Below, one piece after another: positions 1 to 33,888 of a DNA stretch of 64,000 bases; position 1 is the first letter of the stretch; each line of letters starts with the position of its first letter. This stretch comes from Zoroaster sp. YZ-2022 (taxonomy: Eukaryota; Echinodermata; Asteroidea; Forcipulatida; Zoroasteridae). A model generated the notes under the pieces. The model was not told the DNA's origin, did no database searches, and saw only the letters and a list, made by a program, of their open reading frames with translations. The stretch covers positions 12,413,926 through 12,477,925 of the forward strand of contig CM055837.1 of assembly GCA_029582265.1 (NCBI GenBank), given 5' to 3'. The translations under genes were made by a program, and so were the position numbers.

Positions 1-56
1 TTCTGAAAAGAACCGGTTGGTTACAACTCGCTGTTTCGAACGGTATGCTCTGTGGA
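1..56. repeat. Dispersed repeat R1, fragment
   Basis: This fragment of a repeat I call R1 carries the motif TTCTGAAAAGAAC followed by 'ttacaactcgctgtttcgaa'. Related copies lie at 6024-6100, 15725-15840, 39443-39545 and, inverted, 62930-63190. Another shared segment in this family is GCGGTGACACCATGTGGA. The SINE that begins at about 57 appears to have inserted directly beside or into it. The superfamily is not recognised. Confidence 0.55.
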
Positions 57-410
57 GTGCCATGGTCGAGCGGTTTAGTGCAGCGGATTTGTGTTCTGAT
101 GGCTGAGTCGTCAGAATGTGGGTTTGAATCCCAACCGCGACCATGGTGCCTGTGTCCTTGAGCAAGACACTTTACCATAATTGCTTCTCTCCACCCAGGG
201 GTAAATGGGTACCTGTGAGGGCAGAGTTGGTTATTGTGTTTGATTAGCCCTATATGCGCTGTAATGGCAGCAATTGAGCTACTCCCCAGGAGCTGAGATG
301 ATTTCGGGAATGATTTATGAGCCTGATGATCAGGGGTAATAATATATAATGCGCCTTGAGCACCAGTTTGGTGGATACGTGCGCTGTATAAGTCCACATT
401 ATTATTATCT
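57..410 (+). mobile_element. tRNA-derived SINE, copy 1
   Basis: The head is tRNA-like, with a box A-like 'tggtcgagcggt' and a box B-like 'ggtttgaatcc'. A conserved core follows ('gtccttgagcaagacact', 'taaatgggtacctgtgag'), then a tail ending 'gcgctgtataagtccac' plus ATT repeats. Three more copies are at 13581-13967, 23479-23815 and, on the minus strand, 48938-49292. The core resembles the widely conserved metazoan SINE central domains of Nin/Deu type; that name is inference. The tail resembles the LINE 3' ends at 47.4 and 57 kb. Confidence 0.85.
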
Positions 411-615
411 TCAGGAGAATCGTTTGTATACATTCATGTATACATGACACTGTACATGTACAGTATGTATACATGTACATACAATGATCGACTATTACCA
501 CTATGTTTGTGCATAAACATGCAGTAGCCTTATTTAAAAGAAAACCCACACATGACACGTATCTCTAATTACTTGGGTCATTATAAACTGAAGTGTAATC
601 GCTTTTTTCCAACAG
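411..615. other. Unassigned sequence upstream of first visible CEP57 exon
   Basis: Probably the 3' end of a CEP57 intron. It is rich in overlapping ATGTACAT/TACATGTA palindromes at 430-490 and ends in the pyrimidine tract 'cttttttccaacag', which serves as the acceptor at 615/616. No gene is seen. Confidence 0.5.
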
Positions 616-23170
<22,555 letters not shown>

Positions 23171-23478
23171 AATTTAATTTGAAGGATCATACAGAAATTT
23201 AAGTTGTGTTCAGATTAGACTATCTAGGGTTTAAACTAAGATTCGTTTAAACAAATTCATATTTTCTAGTGTCTAGGAAGCTAATCACTTGCAAATGAGA
23301 CATTGTTATTTCCAATGAAGAAAACGTTTTTGGGGTATTTTGTGAAAAAAAAGAAGAATCTCAAGTGTTTTTCGTTTAATTGGATCATTGTTCATTTCCT
23401 TTAAGAAAGGAAAAGAAATATTTAGAAATAAGCTACTTTGAGCCAAAATGATTTTATGATGCCACCCAATATGTTTTG
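23171..23478 (+). other. Probable CEP57 3' flank
   Basis: AT-rich. It must contain at least part of the 3' UTR, but no clear AATAAA was found, and the poly(A) site is not placed. Confidence 0.4.
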
Positions 23479-23815
23479 TGGAGTGTCGTGGCCGAGCGGT
23501 CTAGCTTACCGGACTCAAGTTCTGGTGTTAGCAGCAGAATGTGGGTTCGAATCCCGGCCGTGACACTTGTGTCCTTGAGCAAGACACTTAACCATGGGTA
23601 CCTGTGAGGGCAGAGTTGGTTGATTAGCCCTACATGTATATGCGCTGTAATGGCAGCAATTGAGCTGTATACTCCCCAGGGAGCTGAGATGGTTTCAGGA
23701 ATGATTTATGAGCCTTATGAGCAGGGGTAATAATATAATGCACCTTGAGCACCACTCAGTTGGTGGATACGTGCGCTATATAAGTCCACACATTATTATT
23801 ATTATTATTATTATT
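23479..23815 (+). mobile_element. tRNA-derived SINE, copy 3
   Basis: Box A 'tggccgagcggt' and box B 'ggttcgaatcc' are intact. Relative to copy 2, about 30 bp of the core between 'cacttaacca' and 'tgggtacctg' is deleted. The tail ends in about ten ATT units. Confidence 0.9.
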
Positions 23816-24370
23816 AAGTATTTGTTTTCCTTCCTAAAGGAATTTCATCTTTTAAATCTATTTTTTTACATAATTTGTTTAATGAATTCAAGGTTAATTT
23901 ATTTCCACAGTAAAACAAATGAATACAGAATACATTCAAGATACATATTTATGAAGAGGAGTATTACTATGGAGTGATCCATTAAGAAGCAAAGCTTGTA
24001 AGCATGGGCCCCTAGTGCATGCATGTGTCTTCAGCTGTTATACGTACAAGAGGGTCAGGTCAAATGTCATCTCAGAGTGAAAACCACTGTGTTGAAAAGC
24101 TCAAGGCACATGTATAGCCTTTGAGAACACATTTGCTGGAAAAGAAACAAATGTCAGCCACATCAACTGACATCCTCAGTCAAATATGTAAAGCTTTCCT
24201 TTCAGTCACTTGGTTAGTGTAAATGGACAACTTTTGCCCAAGTAAATTGACCAGGTTTGACTGACAGATCCACAAATTTCACTAGGAACGGTTGTTGTTG
24301 ATAATATTTCCAATGTATATTATACATGTATATATGCTCCTGAACATAGATGACCATCACAGTCTGACCA

Positions 24371-24621
24371 GGACCCGATTTCATAGCGCTGCTTACTGGT
24401 TTTCTTGCTAACTATTGCTTAAGCATATTTCACAGGTTAGCAAGCAAATTCAGAGTGGTGCGTGCATGTTCACCATGGATTTGTATTGTTGTGTCACTCA
24501 GCAATAACGGCTATCAAGTTAGCGTGCCTTTCTCTATGCTTAACGGTAAGCAGTGCTATGAAATGAAAAATGTACAATAAGCAAAAAAATTGCTGCTTAG
24601 TGGCTCTATGAAATTGGGCCC
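24371..24621. mobile_element. MITE with 'TTTCATAG' inverted ends
   Basis: The left end 'ggacccgatttcatagcgct' + 'gctta' opposes 'gctctatgaaattgggccc'. The interior carries 'gcttaacggtaagcagtgct' and 'gctaactattgcttaagc'. It is about 250 bp, with no coding capacity. Its TIRs match a MITE type I have seen widely in marine invertebrates; that recollection is not verified here. Confidence 0.6.
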
Positions 24622-24865
24622 AGGATATAATTCATTGCCTATAATTAAATAATTGTATTAATTATTACTTTTTGAGTGTTTGAAATTGTTTATAATGAAT
24701 CTAGTTAATTTGGTAGGTGTTCTTACAAATGTAACTAATGAATTAAAATGCACTATACACTGTTGTGATCCAATCTGAAAATATTTCCCAGTCCTACAGT
24801 TTTGATTATAAGACACTCATGTTAAAACAATTGTTTTTATTTGGCCTTGTGATACTTTTCTTTTA

Positions 24866-25430
24866 ATATTGTGGCCCCGCCCATAAAATAAGCAGATTAA
24901 AGTAGGGGTCTACACCTGAACATGTTTTACCTTCATCCTGTTTTCATTTAAGACACAAATTGAAATAAACTTTCAATGTTAAACTAAGCTTTCTCAATTT
25001 TGTGTGTTGGCTACCCACTTTTGTAACATTGTGGTATCACCCATTAGATAGGCAGAATACAAGAAGGGTCTACATCTGATATTTTTCTTCTTCATTCTTT
25101 TTCCATGTAAGACACATTTTTAAACTAACTTTCAAAGTTGTAGACAGTTTTCTTGTTTTTGGTGTTGTGCGACCAACTTGTTTAATATTGTGGTCACGGC
25201 GATTAAATAGGCAGAATACAAGAAGGGTCAACATCTGAAAATGTTTAATCTTCATCCTATTTCCATTTAGACACAAATTTCAACAAACTTTCAGTGAGAT
25301 TTCTCGATTTGATGTTGTAACATTGTGGCCCCGCCCATAAAATTGGCAGAATACAAGAGGGGTCAATATCTGAAAATGTTTTACTTTCATCCCATTTCCA
25401 TTTTAGAATTTTTATACAAAACTTTTATTT
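24866..25430 (+). repeat. Four diverged ~150-bp tandem units
   Basis: Units begin near 24868, 25022, 25182 and 25316 with 'attgtggccccgcccataaa'-type sequence. Each continues through 'ggcagaatacaagaagggtc', 'catctgaaaatgtttt' and 'cttcatcc.atttccattt'. The units are too diverged for recent expansion. Confidence 0.8.
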
Positions 25431-25462
25431 TGAAGACAAGTATCCTGTTGGACGCACCCACA

Positions 25463-26142
25463 TAAGGCCAAATAAAAAAAATTGTTGAGTTGCCCTCCAG
25501 TGAAAATATTTGAAGGGGTCGGTCGGTCGGGATTTTTTTTTTTTTTTTTTTTTTTCTCCTTGACTGTCATTTTAAGATTGAAATGCATTGGAACTGAAAC
25601 CACATACCATGTTTTTCATTTGTATACCTATCAGCAAGGAATTTTGCTTCAGAATAAAAGTATCCCAAGCAGTTTTGTTGTACTTTTCGGTGTGATTGAC
25701 ACAGCAAATTCATCCAACATGCGAGTGGCCATTCGATTTGAAAACGTGTAGATTGAGTCGCAATCGTTGACACACGTACAGTGCGGGGAGCCAGTGCACA
25801 ACGTGTGAGGGCCATTTGATTTGAAAACGTGTAGATTTGAGTCGCAATCGTTGGCACACAGTGTGTGCGAAGGCAGTGCACCATGTGAGGGCCTGGGCCA
25901 TTCGATTTGAAAACATGTAGATTGAGTCTTGGGTACCGGTAAATTTACCGGTAAAAAAAGTGGGAAATTTCACAAATCAAACGTATTATGTTTTATACAA
26001 AGAAAATTGGTAAGTTTCATTAATAAATAGGCCTATGAATGACGGGAAAAAAAAAACGAAAAAAAAAACCCGACCCGAGATTTCAGCACTTTTGGGTCGG
26101 TCGGTGGAGGGCAACTCAACATCTTTTTTTTTTTGGCCTAAT
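25463..26142. mobile_element. TIR element with GGTCGGTCGG ends
   Basis: The left end 'aggccaaataaaaaaaattg' + 'ttgagttgccctcca' opposes the right end 'ggagggcaactcaacatctt' + 'tttttttttggcct', with 'ggtcggtcgg' just inside each. The interior holds three units of 'ccattcgatttgaaaacgtg' + 'tagattgagtcgcaatcg' (25728-25930). No transposase is seen. Confidence 0.7.
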
Positions 26143-26149
26143 GCAAAAT

Positions 26150-27740
26150 ATGAGATGCATGCAACATGTAGTAGTCTTCATGTTTCCATTTTAAGATATA
26201 ATGGGGAAACCAGCGACTGGAAAACACTCAACGGTGGAGTCCCGCAAGGAACATGCGTTGGTCCCCTTGCATTCGTAGCACTTGTCAATGACGCAGCCAA
26301 AGACACCGAAATTACATCGCTGAAGTATGTCGACGACCTAACATTGGTTGGGCAAAGCAACCGTAACAATCCATCGGTAATGCAGAGTGAACTTGATAAT
26401 CTTGACGAGTGGGTTAACAACAACAACATGAAACTAAATGCTAATAAGTGTGCTTCTATGGAAGTTACCTTTGCTAGGAGCCACCCAATCCAACTACCAC
26501 TCACTATCAATAATGTCCCACTACAACAAGTTGATACCGTCAAGATCCTAGGACTGCAGATAACCAAAGACTTAAAATGGGAAACACATATTAAAGACAT
26601 TCTAAAGAAAGCGAATGGCCGACTCCATCTAATGAAGACATTAAAACATTTCAAAATGCCCTTATATGATCTTAATACCATCTTTAAAGGTTATGTCAGA
26701 CCCATTACTGAGTATGCTGCCCCTGCTTGGCACCCAGGCCTCACTACTAGGGAAAGTGTGATGCTAGAGAAAATCCAACGTAGAGCCTGTAAGATAATGA
26801 TGGGCAGAGAGTACTTGAGCTATGAAAATGCTCTTGTTCAGTGCAACCTCAATACTTTAGCTGAAAGAAGAGAACAACTGTGTATGAATTTCTTCCAATC
26901 GCTCATTACATCAGACATTTTTAGTAGTTGGCTCCCACCTAGAAGAAAGGATGTTCACAAAAGGAATCTTAGAAACCCCAATAAATTCTCCCTACCCCTC
27001 TGTAAGACAAAACGATGCCAAAAAAGCCCTATAATGTACATGACTAAGAAGTGGAATGATAGTCATTAATTTTTTTTTTACTATAAGATGTGGTCCTAAT
27101 TTTACGTATTCTAAGTACTTTTTACCAGCTCTGCAGATTCATTTACGTTTTGGCTTTCTTAATTCGTTCTTACATGCATTATGACTTATCTGGGGATTTA
27201 CTGTAAATTTGCTCTGTAATGTTCTACATAATAAGTTTACACTTTTAATTTTTTTTATAAACATCTCTTTTTTATTTGTTTCTTACATGCATTATGACCT
27301 TTCTTGGATTTTCTGTTGCTTGATGTATGTCCACCACCCTTTTTCGAACTACTGTTAATTTGCACTCCAATGTTTTATACAATAAGTTTATTTAGTTTAT
27401 TTATTTTATTGTTTTATAAATATCTCTTTCTTTTTTGTTTCTTGATACGTGCATCATGACCTTCCTGGGGATCTTCTGTTGTTTGATATATGTTTACCAC
27501 CCCCTTTTTGAATTACTGTGTATTATTTTGTTTTGCTCTAAATTATTTTCCTTAATAAGTTTATAACTCTTATTGTTTATAAAGATCTCCTTTTTTTCTG
27601 TGTAATAGTCTTAATACCAATTTTATTTTTAATTTTATATATCGTATTTTTAATATTGTTACTATTCTTGTAATTCTGCCGCTGGCGGCGATTTGAATAG
27701 ATTTTTAATAAACCATTGAATAAATAATAATAAATAATAT
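26150..27740 (+). mobile_element. 5'-truncated LINE with internally repeated 3' UTR
   Basis: After the stop at 27069 the 3' UTR contains three ~150-bp repeats, each with 'catgcattatgacctt', 'ggattttctgt', 'tttgat.tatgt' and 'aataagtttat'. It ends 'aataaaccattgaataaata' plus AAT repeats at about 27740, the probable 3' terminus. Confidence 0.75.
26188..27069 (+). pseudogene. 5'-truncated non-LTR reverse transcriptase
   Basis: An uninterrupted frame encodes the C-terminal half of a non-LTR reverse transcriptase: GGVPQGT (motif B), SLKYVDDLTLV (catalytic YVDD, motif C), VKILGLQITKDLKW (motif D/E region), then the thumb and C-terminal region (YVRPITEYAAPAWHPG, RRACKIMMGREY) and a stop at 27069. 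Motif A and the endonuclease are absent, typical of 5' truncation at insertion. The frame also reads upstream into the neighbouring repeat (from 26035), but that part is not RT. The clade is unassigned. Despite intact codons it cannot be autonomous. Confidence 0.85.
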
Positions 27741-30386
27741 CATTACAGTAAGTTTAATCATTTGTACCCCTTTGTGAACCCCCATACAAAATGTCATGCT
27801 TTTACCACTGAGTGCAAACAAATTTGGTTATAGTAGATGAATCTGGTCTACTAATGTTTGACGTCACACTGACCAACCAAGTGGCTATTGCCTATCCGAT
27901 TAGTAAGTGTGACGTCATTTCAACATAAGCCACTTGCCTTGCATGGCGTGGCTCAATTCGCAAACATACAAAACTGCATTGTCCATTTTTTATATATATA
28001 GAAATTGTAATGAGTAAGTAAGACCATGTCCTTTCTCTATGGTAAGACGTAAGACGTGCATGTCTGCATTTTTAGTTAAACAAAAGCTTGTCTCCCACCG
28101 ATTTTAAAACCGACCTATGACCAGAAACCAGAGACCTTTTTTTGTCCTAAGACTAGCATTGATTGCAATTTATCTTCTGCAAAAGATTGGAATCTTGCTT
28201 ATTTCAAAACGTCAATTGAAGGTTCTCAGTCTTAGTACTTTATTTAAGAAAAAATGCACAGTGAATTATCATTGTCTTGGAGATACATCCGTCAATATTC
28301 GCCTGCTGAGAGAATACCCACCTCCTGGGGTTAGTGCCCTATTGTATTATTTATTTATTCTGTCCATTGTTGCCCAAACTAAAGGGTGCATTGCAACATT
28401 AGTTTGTCGATATTCAGAAATGTTCTGTATTGGACAAGGTTGGCTGAATTATTTTGAAGAGGGTGGCAAAAACCAAACCAGCGTTGTTGCATCCAGGAAG
28501 CTCTATCTCTAAATGTAATTTAATTTTGTGCACTTTGGGAAGTAATTGTTGATATTTTAAACAACAAAATTTAAGTTTTTAATTAACAGTGTTACCTGAG
28601 CATGCAGCAGTTTAACTTTGTTGGGGAAAAAGAATGAAACGACCTCAATGTTTTCAATTTTGCAATTTTGAATTGTTTTAACATGAAAGCAAAATCATGT
28701 GAATTTTATAGTTAATAACGGTCTGCAACGGTCTTGATTATAAATGGATCTGTATTACCATGAATTTATGAAATTTTTACTAGGTTGTTAAAATTTATTT
28801 TTGATAACTCATCCATTATGAACACAGTGGAGGAATAAATATGATACCACTGGTATTATTTAGACACTGCAGTTATTTGTTTACACAATAATCATGGAGA
28901 ATTATAAATTTTCTTTATCGTTTATATTGTTCACATTATTAAAGGTTTATGCCTTCATAAAAAAAAACTTGATCAAACATATCGCTCTATTTTTTATATT
29001 GAGGTCCCATTATTTAAATTAAATCTGCTATCAGTAAAATTTCATCTGATTAATTCCACACTTACCATTGTTAGATTTGTAAATGAAATTTGGTACGCTT
29101 CTATCAGAAATTTTATTTGAAACTGATGTGCATTATTTTAGGATAATATGATCAAATTGCAATGTTTTGACGACCAAAAATGGGCAGACACAATCTTCGG
29201 TCACGGAATGTGTTTGTTTGGCCAACCCGATAACTGTTACACACCACGGTACCCTCAGTCCCGCAGACAGCGATTTCTTTCTCATCAGTGCATGCAGTAA
29301 AGTAAATTCCATCATTTGCATTTTTGGCTTCTCCATTGGCTGGGTCACCAACTCATTAAAGATGCAATCTCGGCGTGCGCTTTGTGAGCTTCCGATTTCT
29401 ACTGGAAATAGTAAAAATGCCAAGTTTGAGGTAGTACCATATTGTTCACCGATATTTTACCCCTAAGAGAAACACTACTGATGCGTGTGTGTGCAGTCAT
29501 CATGGTGGCGCCAAACCTAGCTGGACACAATTTCTTAGAGCCGATATCAAATACTAGTTATAAAGCACAAACATCTAACAAACATAGCAGCCGAGGCTTG
29601 CTTACCGTTTTGGTATTGGTAATTTTGAACCTTGAATGTTGGTACCACGCATATGCATACCATGGGTACATATACATGTGGGGGGGGGGTTGACCCCTTC
29701 GTTATTTGTTTAAGCTCCCGGAGGAGACTTTAAGACGTTTTTAAAAAATTTACCTTAAAAACCCTACAGGCCCTAATCGGAAAATTCTAGTAATCTTTAA
29801 ACAAAAAAATAAATAAATACCTGCAATTTTTTGTTAAATACAAATCTTCCTCATTACAAAGCATTCAAGTTATCTCAGTTAAACAAAATAGCCTTATTCT
29901 GGAAAGATAATAACTAGCATTTACATACGCTCTTTTTAGTATAACTGAATAACAGAACAGCGCTTACAATAAATTACCCAACACGACACAAACAAAATAG
30001 AGAACTGGCAAGAATTAGTAAATACACAAACACATGGTGTGTCCCACAAGTGCATGGAGTTCATATCAGGTGAACAAGAACAGCAATATTGTAACACCCC
30101 AACACGTTTTGGCATGACATAATAAATGAATTATCATTTTAATTAATGATGGTTGCTTTGGAAATAAATATGGCTTAATGAGTTTCTTGAATAGTTGGAA
30201 CCGTGCAACTCAACCTAAGAATTCAGAACGCAAACTTTGCAGTTCACATTAAACAGAATTGTAGAATAGCGCCCTCTTTAGAAGATGGACTTTCATCAGG
30301 AATAGGAATGCAATTGCCACATATATTAATGCTGTCTGAATAAGGCTACTTGTTCATTTCAATGATGAGGTGCTTGACCGAGTAGG
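27741..30386. other. Intergenic, no gene recognised
   Basis: Two TGACGTCA-like CRE cores, in inverted context, lie at about 27858 and 27909. An open frame of 131 codons (28117-28512, +) has no recognisable domain and its start region is dispersed repeat R2, so it is not called. A poly-G run (29681-29690) and AT-rich sequence make up the rest. Confidence 0.6.
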
Positions 30387-30623
30387 CCTGCATACAGTGC
30401 TTCCACTTTCAAGGAAATTTCCTTATTTTAAGGAAATTTTGAAATGTTTTGACGCTCTAAGGAAATTTCTGAGGAAATAAAGAAATCTAAGGAAATGCCG
30501 TAAATTCTAAGGAAATTCTAAGGAATGTTCGTAAATATATTCGATATTTTTTACGAAATAATGTTGCATAAAAATTAACACTTATTATACCCTCGGTCAG
30601 TTTGCGCGCTCTATAGCATTGAC

Positions 30624-31425
30624 CAGGGTTGCCAGTTTTCCGGAAGCTCAGTCCGCCAAATGGGATAAAAAAAACGCCAAATTTGTATTTGATGTATTTT
30701 TAGGTAATTGACCCTATATGTAAAGGTATAATACATGGGATTCAATTCGTTACAATTAAGATACGTTAACATATCATTTGAGAATGTAAATTTTATAAAA
30801 TCTTACTTTTAATTTCCTCATATTATTCAATGTTCATCCCAGTCGAGGACCACGGAGGCTCGGTCCGAGCGCACACATCTCATGCGTCTCGATCAGGAAG
30901 GACAGTCTTCCTGCAGTCTCCTCATTAAATCATATTAATTCATCATGTAACTGAATGATCAAACAAGTCTTTGAAAACTTGAAATCAGTGTTCCTTTGAA
31001 AAGATTAACACAATTTTCAATTTAAATAAATAAAACAAGAAGTTACAAAAACACCATAAAAGCGAACATCAAATCATAGTGTGTCACGGGTAGCACTAAA
31101 AGCACATACAAGTTGAACGTATTAGAGTTCATCGAATTCTTCCGGATCGTCTCTCGGTGGTTCATTCACATCTGGCTCTATCTGATACATATTGTTGTTA
31201 AACAGACTGTACAGCACTGGATAGCGGACCGTCTGCACGCACGGCGTGCCGTGCGTTTGGGCTTTATACCAGTTCACTTTTATTTTTTATGGTAGGCCAT
31301 TTGAAAACGCCAAAAAAACGCCAAAAAGCCGTTTGGCGGGCACTTTTAATTTCTACCCGCCAAACCAACTTAAAAACGCCAAATTGGTTGTTTTTGGCGT
31401 GTAAAACGCCAAACTGGCAACCCTG
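30624..31425. mobile_element. hAT-type element (inner), nested in the outer one
   Basis: Termini CAGGGTTGCCAGTTT and AAACTGGCAACCCTG are inverted, flanked by a perfect octamer GCATTGAC (30616-30623 and 31426-31433). The right subterminal region repeats 'aaaacgccaa'. It inserted into the outer element after the latter was in place. Both duplications are intact, so both insertions may be fairly young. Confidence 0.92.
31122..31297 (-). pseudogene. C-terminal ORF remnant inside the inner hAT element
   Basis: The minus frame reads KVNWYKAQTHGTPCVQTVRY, PVLYSLFNNNMYQIEPDVNE and PPRDDPEEFDEL before TAA at 31122-31124. The acidic, non-repetitive ending looks like a real protein C-terminus. It may be the last piece of the element's lost transposase or of a captured host exon; I do not recognise it. 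An in-frame stop lies just upstream. Confidence 0.3.
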
Positions 31426-32102
31426 GCATTGACGCAGATTTGAGTAGGCACGGCACAAACAGCCTAGTTGCCGGCTGCAATGTTAGGCACAGCCATGGGC
31501 TAGTCTAAGCATGACGCGTCAGATTTTCATGCTACCTAGGCTGGCCTACGCACATGTATGTACTGTATGTCTGGTAAGTGACCACCGCGGGCTCGCATTT
31601 AAAGAATTAACGTTACACTAGGCTGCAGGGCACCAACTTAGTTGCCAAAAGAATGCTTATTTTCCCATGAATTGACTTTCCATTTTGAAAGGTTTTGCGC
31701 TTTTTTTTCAAGAGCATGCACTTCTTATGGCCTACTGCAACTTTCACATTATTATATGCAAACTGTGTATGCATACAGGGGCTAATACACTTTTGATGAT
31801 TTAAGTAAAACTAAGGAACATCGGGAAAAAAATCTAAGGAAATGTTTCTGTAAATCTAAGGAAATGTAGATTTGAAAAGTGGAAGCACTGCCTGCATATC
31901 TTGTTCGTTAATAGCATAATCATTTGTAAGCGTGCTAGCTACGAAAATAATCAGTACAAATGTTTTAACTTCGCAATTTGTCTTTAAACATGGTATAGGC
32001 CTAGGCCTTTTAATTTTAAAATGAAACAATTAATGAAGAGCACACTTTCGTGACTTTTTACAATCCACCGCGTCAAAACCAAGCGCAAACGAGCAAAAAC
32101 TC

Positions 32103-32185
32103 AGTTCAAGTTGTCACAAGAGTCGGAGTCACAAGGGTGGAATTTTCCGGGTCGAGTTGTCCGTCACAAGGGTTGATTGTTGTCT
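32103..32185 (+). repeat. 'gtcgagttgtcacaag' repeat block, upstream copy
   Basis: Irregular repeats of 'caagttgtcacaagagtc' and 'gggtcgagttgtccgtcaca' sit just before the LINE fragment at 32232. The same unit forms an array at 34445-34600, in the same orientation, on the other side. Confidence 0.65.
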
Positions 32186-32231
32186 GTTAATTCTCGTAAG
32201 AGCAAGCGTCACTGTTCCATCCAAGGGCTGA

Positions 32232-33157
32232 TTGCACAGTAGAGAACTCCTTGCCAGCTCTTTGAAGCCCCTGAGCAAAATATTGTCTCCATTCAACCAT
32301 GGAGTTCCAGCAAGCCCCAAGTACTTCGGCGTACGCCTGGATTGGATACTGTCCTTCAAGCAACATCTAGAAGAAGTTAAGGCCAAGGTGACATCAAGGG
32401 TCTCGCTTATCCGACGTCTCGCTGGTACGACCTGGAGAGCCTCCGCCAAGACCCTGCGAATATCCACACAAGCCCTGGTCTTCTCTGCAGCCGAATACTG
32501 CGCCCCAGCCTGGAGCAGAAGCCCACACGTGAGAAAGGTTGATGTTCCCATTAACAACGCCCTCCGGATAATAGCTGGTTGCTTGAAGCCCACCCCTGTG
32601 TTCCACCTGCCAGTCCTAGCGGGAATCGCCCCAGCCGGCCTCCGACGGGAGGCTGCTACCCTCACCCTGGCAAGGAAAGCCCAGAAATACGACTGGCACA
32701 TCCTGCACAACACCACAACGCCGGGGCGCCTCCAAGCAGACTCAAGTCCCGCCATCCCTACAACAAGGCGGCACAAGAGAGGCTCTGTTCTATCCCTGTG
32801 GACCTGTCTAGAAGCACATGGCTGGCGGCATCTTGGAAGCAGGTGTGGGAGACGGCCGGGCCCACCCGCATCCACCGCTACATCTGGGACCCGGGAGTTG
32901 GCGTCGTAGGAGAAGACCTACCACGCCGGCAATGGACCTTGCTGAACCGTCTACGTACGGGGGTCGGCCGCTTCAAATCATCGCTGAAGACGTGGGGCCT
33001 GGCAGACAGCGCCGCATGCGAGTGCGGCGAGCCTGAGCAGACTGCCGATCATATAATTACCACCTGCCCCCTATACAGACCACCTTCAGAAGCCGGCCTC
33101 TTCGACGTAGGACCAGAGACGAGGGCATGGCTGCACGACACTGAGCTGGCCATCTGA
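32232..33157 (+). pseudogene. Non-LTR reverse transcriptase C-terminus, GC-rich, frameshifted
   Basis: The first frame gives FGVRLDWILSFKQHLEEVKA, IRRLAGTTWRASAKTLR, FSAAEYCAPAWSRSPHVRK and LRIIAGCLKPTP. This is the region downstream of the RT active site. After about 32790 the frame shifts by one to KQVWETAG...RRQWTLLNRLRTGVGRF and ends ACECGEPEQTADHIITTCPL (a C-x-C...H...C zinc knuckle) before TGA at 33155-33157. No catalytic motifs remain. The segment is much more GC-rich than its surroundings, which suggests a separate LINE lineage, perhaps of the Jockey group. Confidence 0.8.
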
Positions 33158-33360
33158 TGATACACGAAAGAAGAAGGATAATTATGATTCAACTTATTAA
33201 TAATTTTGTGAAATATCTCATTTCAAAATTGTTTTCCTTTATAAAAAGAAAAATCAATCTTCCGATGGAAAGATCGTTTTCTGGAGATCTACTATTTGTT
33301 AAAATTCATACATTGCAAACCCCTTTAGTTTTGATGGTATTATTAATCTAACCCGTGGTT

Positions 33361-33480
33361 CGGGGTCGGGGCTGGGTCCGCCCTTCGGGGAAAACTGGGG
33401 GTGATTGAGGGTTAAAACTGGTGGGAGATTGAGGGGAAAACTGGTGGGAGATTGACCGAGGGGGAAAACTGGGGTGCATG
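33361..33480 (+). repeat. Short 'gggaaaactgg' repeats
   Basis: Five or so imperfect repeats of 'gggagattgaggggaaaact' type in GC-rich sequence, following the LINE fragment. No coding function is seen. Confidence 0.6.
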
Positions 33481-33509
33481 GGAAAGAAACTGGGAAAACA
33501 TTCCCCCAG

Positions 33510-33888
33510 CCAGTGGCGGACCGTCAGGGGGGGCTGGGGGGGGGGGGGCAGCCGTCCCCCGGCCCGGAGCCCCCTGCCCAAAGAAAAGATTTTTTTTTTT
33601 TTTTTTTAAACATTCTGGTGGAGGGGGGTGGGGGTGGGGGTGGGGGGACCGGGCCCGAGCTGGAACTTACACAAATCAACCGGGCCCTTTCTTTATTTTG
33701 AGCTCCCCTGAAAACATGAAGTGTAATCATGACGGGTCTCTCGGAAATCACGTGTGGTTAGGGAATGATGCCTGGGGGGGGGGGGGGGGGGCCCGACCGG
33801 GCCCGACCGTGCGCTCTGCCCCCCGGCCCGGCGGTAACTTGTTCCGCTACTGCCCCCAGCCCCCTCCCCGGCCGTGGCGGCGCCACTA
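33510..33888. mobile_element. MITE-like element with poly-G shoulders
   Basis: The left 'cagtggcggaccgtcagggg' opposes the right 'ccccggccgtggcggcgcca' + 'ctag', each with a long G or C run and a 'ggcccgg' block inside. Ends with CAGTGGCG are frequent in invertebrate MITEs. Several overlapping open frames across it are low complexity (polyGly/polyPro). Confidence 0.5.

Larger units (their letters stand above)
30395..31890. mobile_element. hAT-type element (outer), with 8-bp target duplication
   Basis: Ends CAGTGCTTCCACTTTC and GAAAAGTGGAAGCACTG are inverted. The flanking octamer CCTGCATA is present on both sides (30387-30394 and 31891-31898). Eight-bp duplications are the hallmark of hAT. 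Both subterminal regions carry repeated 'tctaaggaaatg'. Without the nested insertion the element is about 690 bp and non-coding. Confidence 0.9.

Noticed and set aside
552..615. ATG at 552 as the CEP57 start
   Set aside because: The frame upstream of 616 does not resemble CEP57, and a pyrimidine tract plus AG ends at 615. The start is therefore in an exon outside the window.
26035..26187. N-terminal extension of the reverse transcriptase frame
   Set aside because: This part is the right end of the GGTCGGTCGG TIR element read in frame by chance. The RT similarity starts only at about 26188.
28117..28512. 131-codon open frame in the intergenic region
   Set aside because: It starts inside dispersed repeat R2, has no recognisable domain and no splice or promoter context. 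Kept only as a note.
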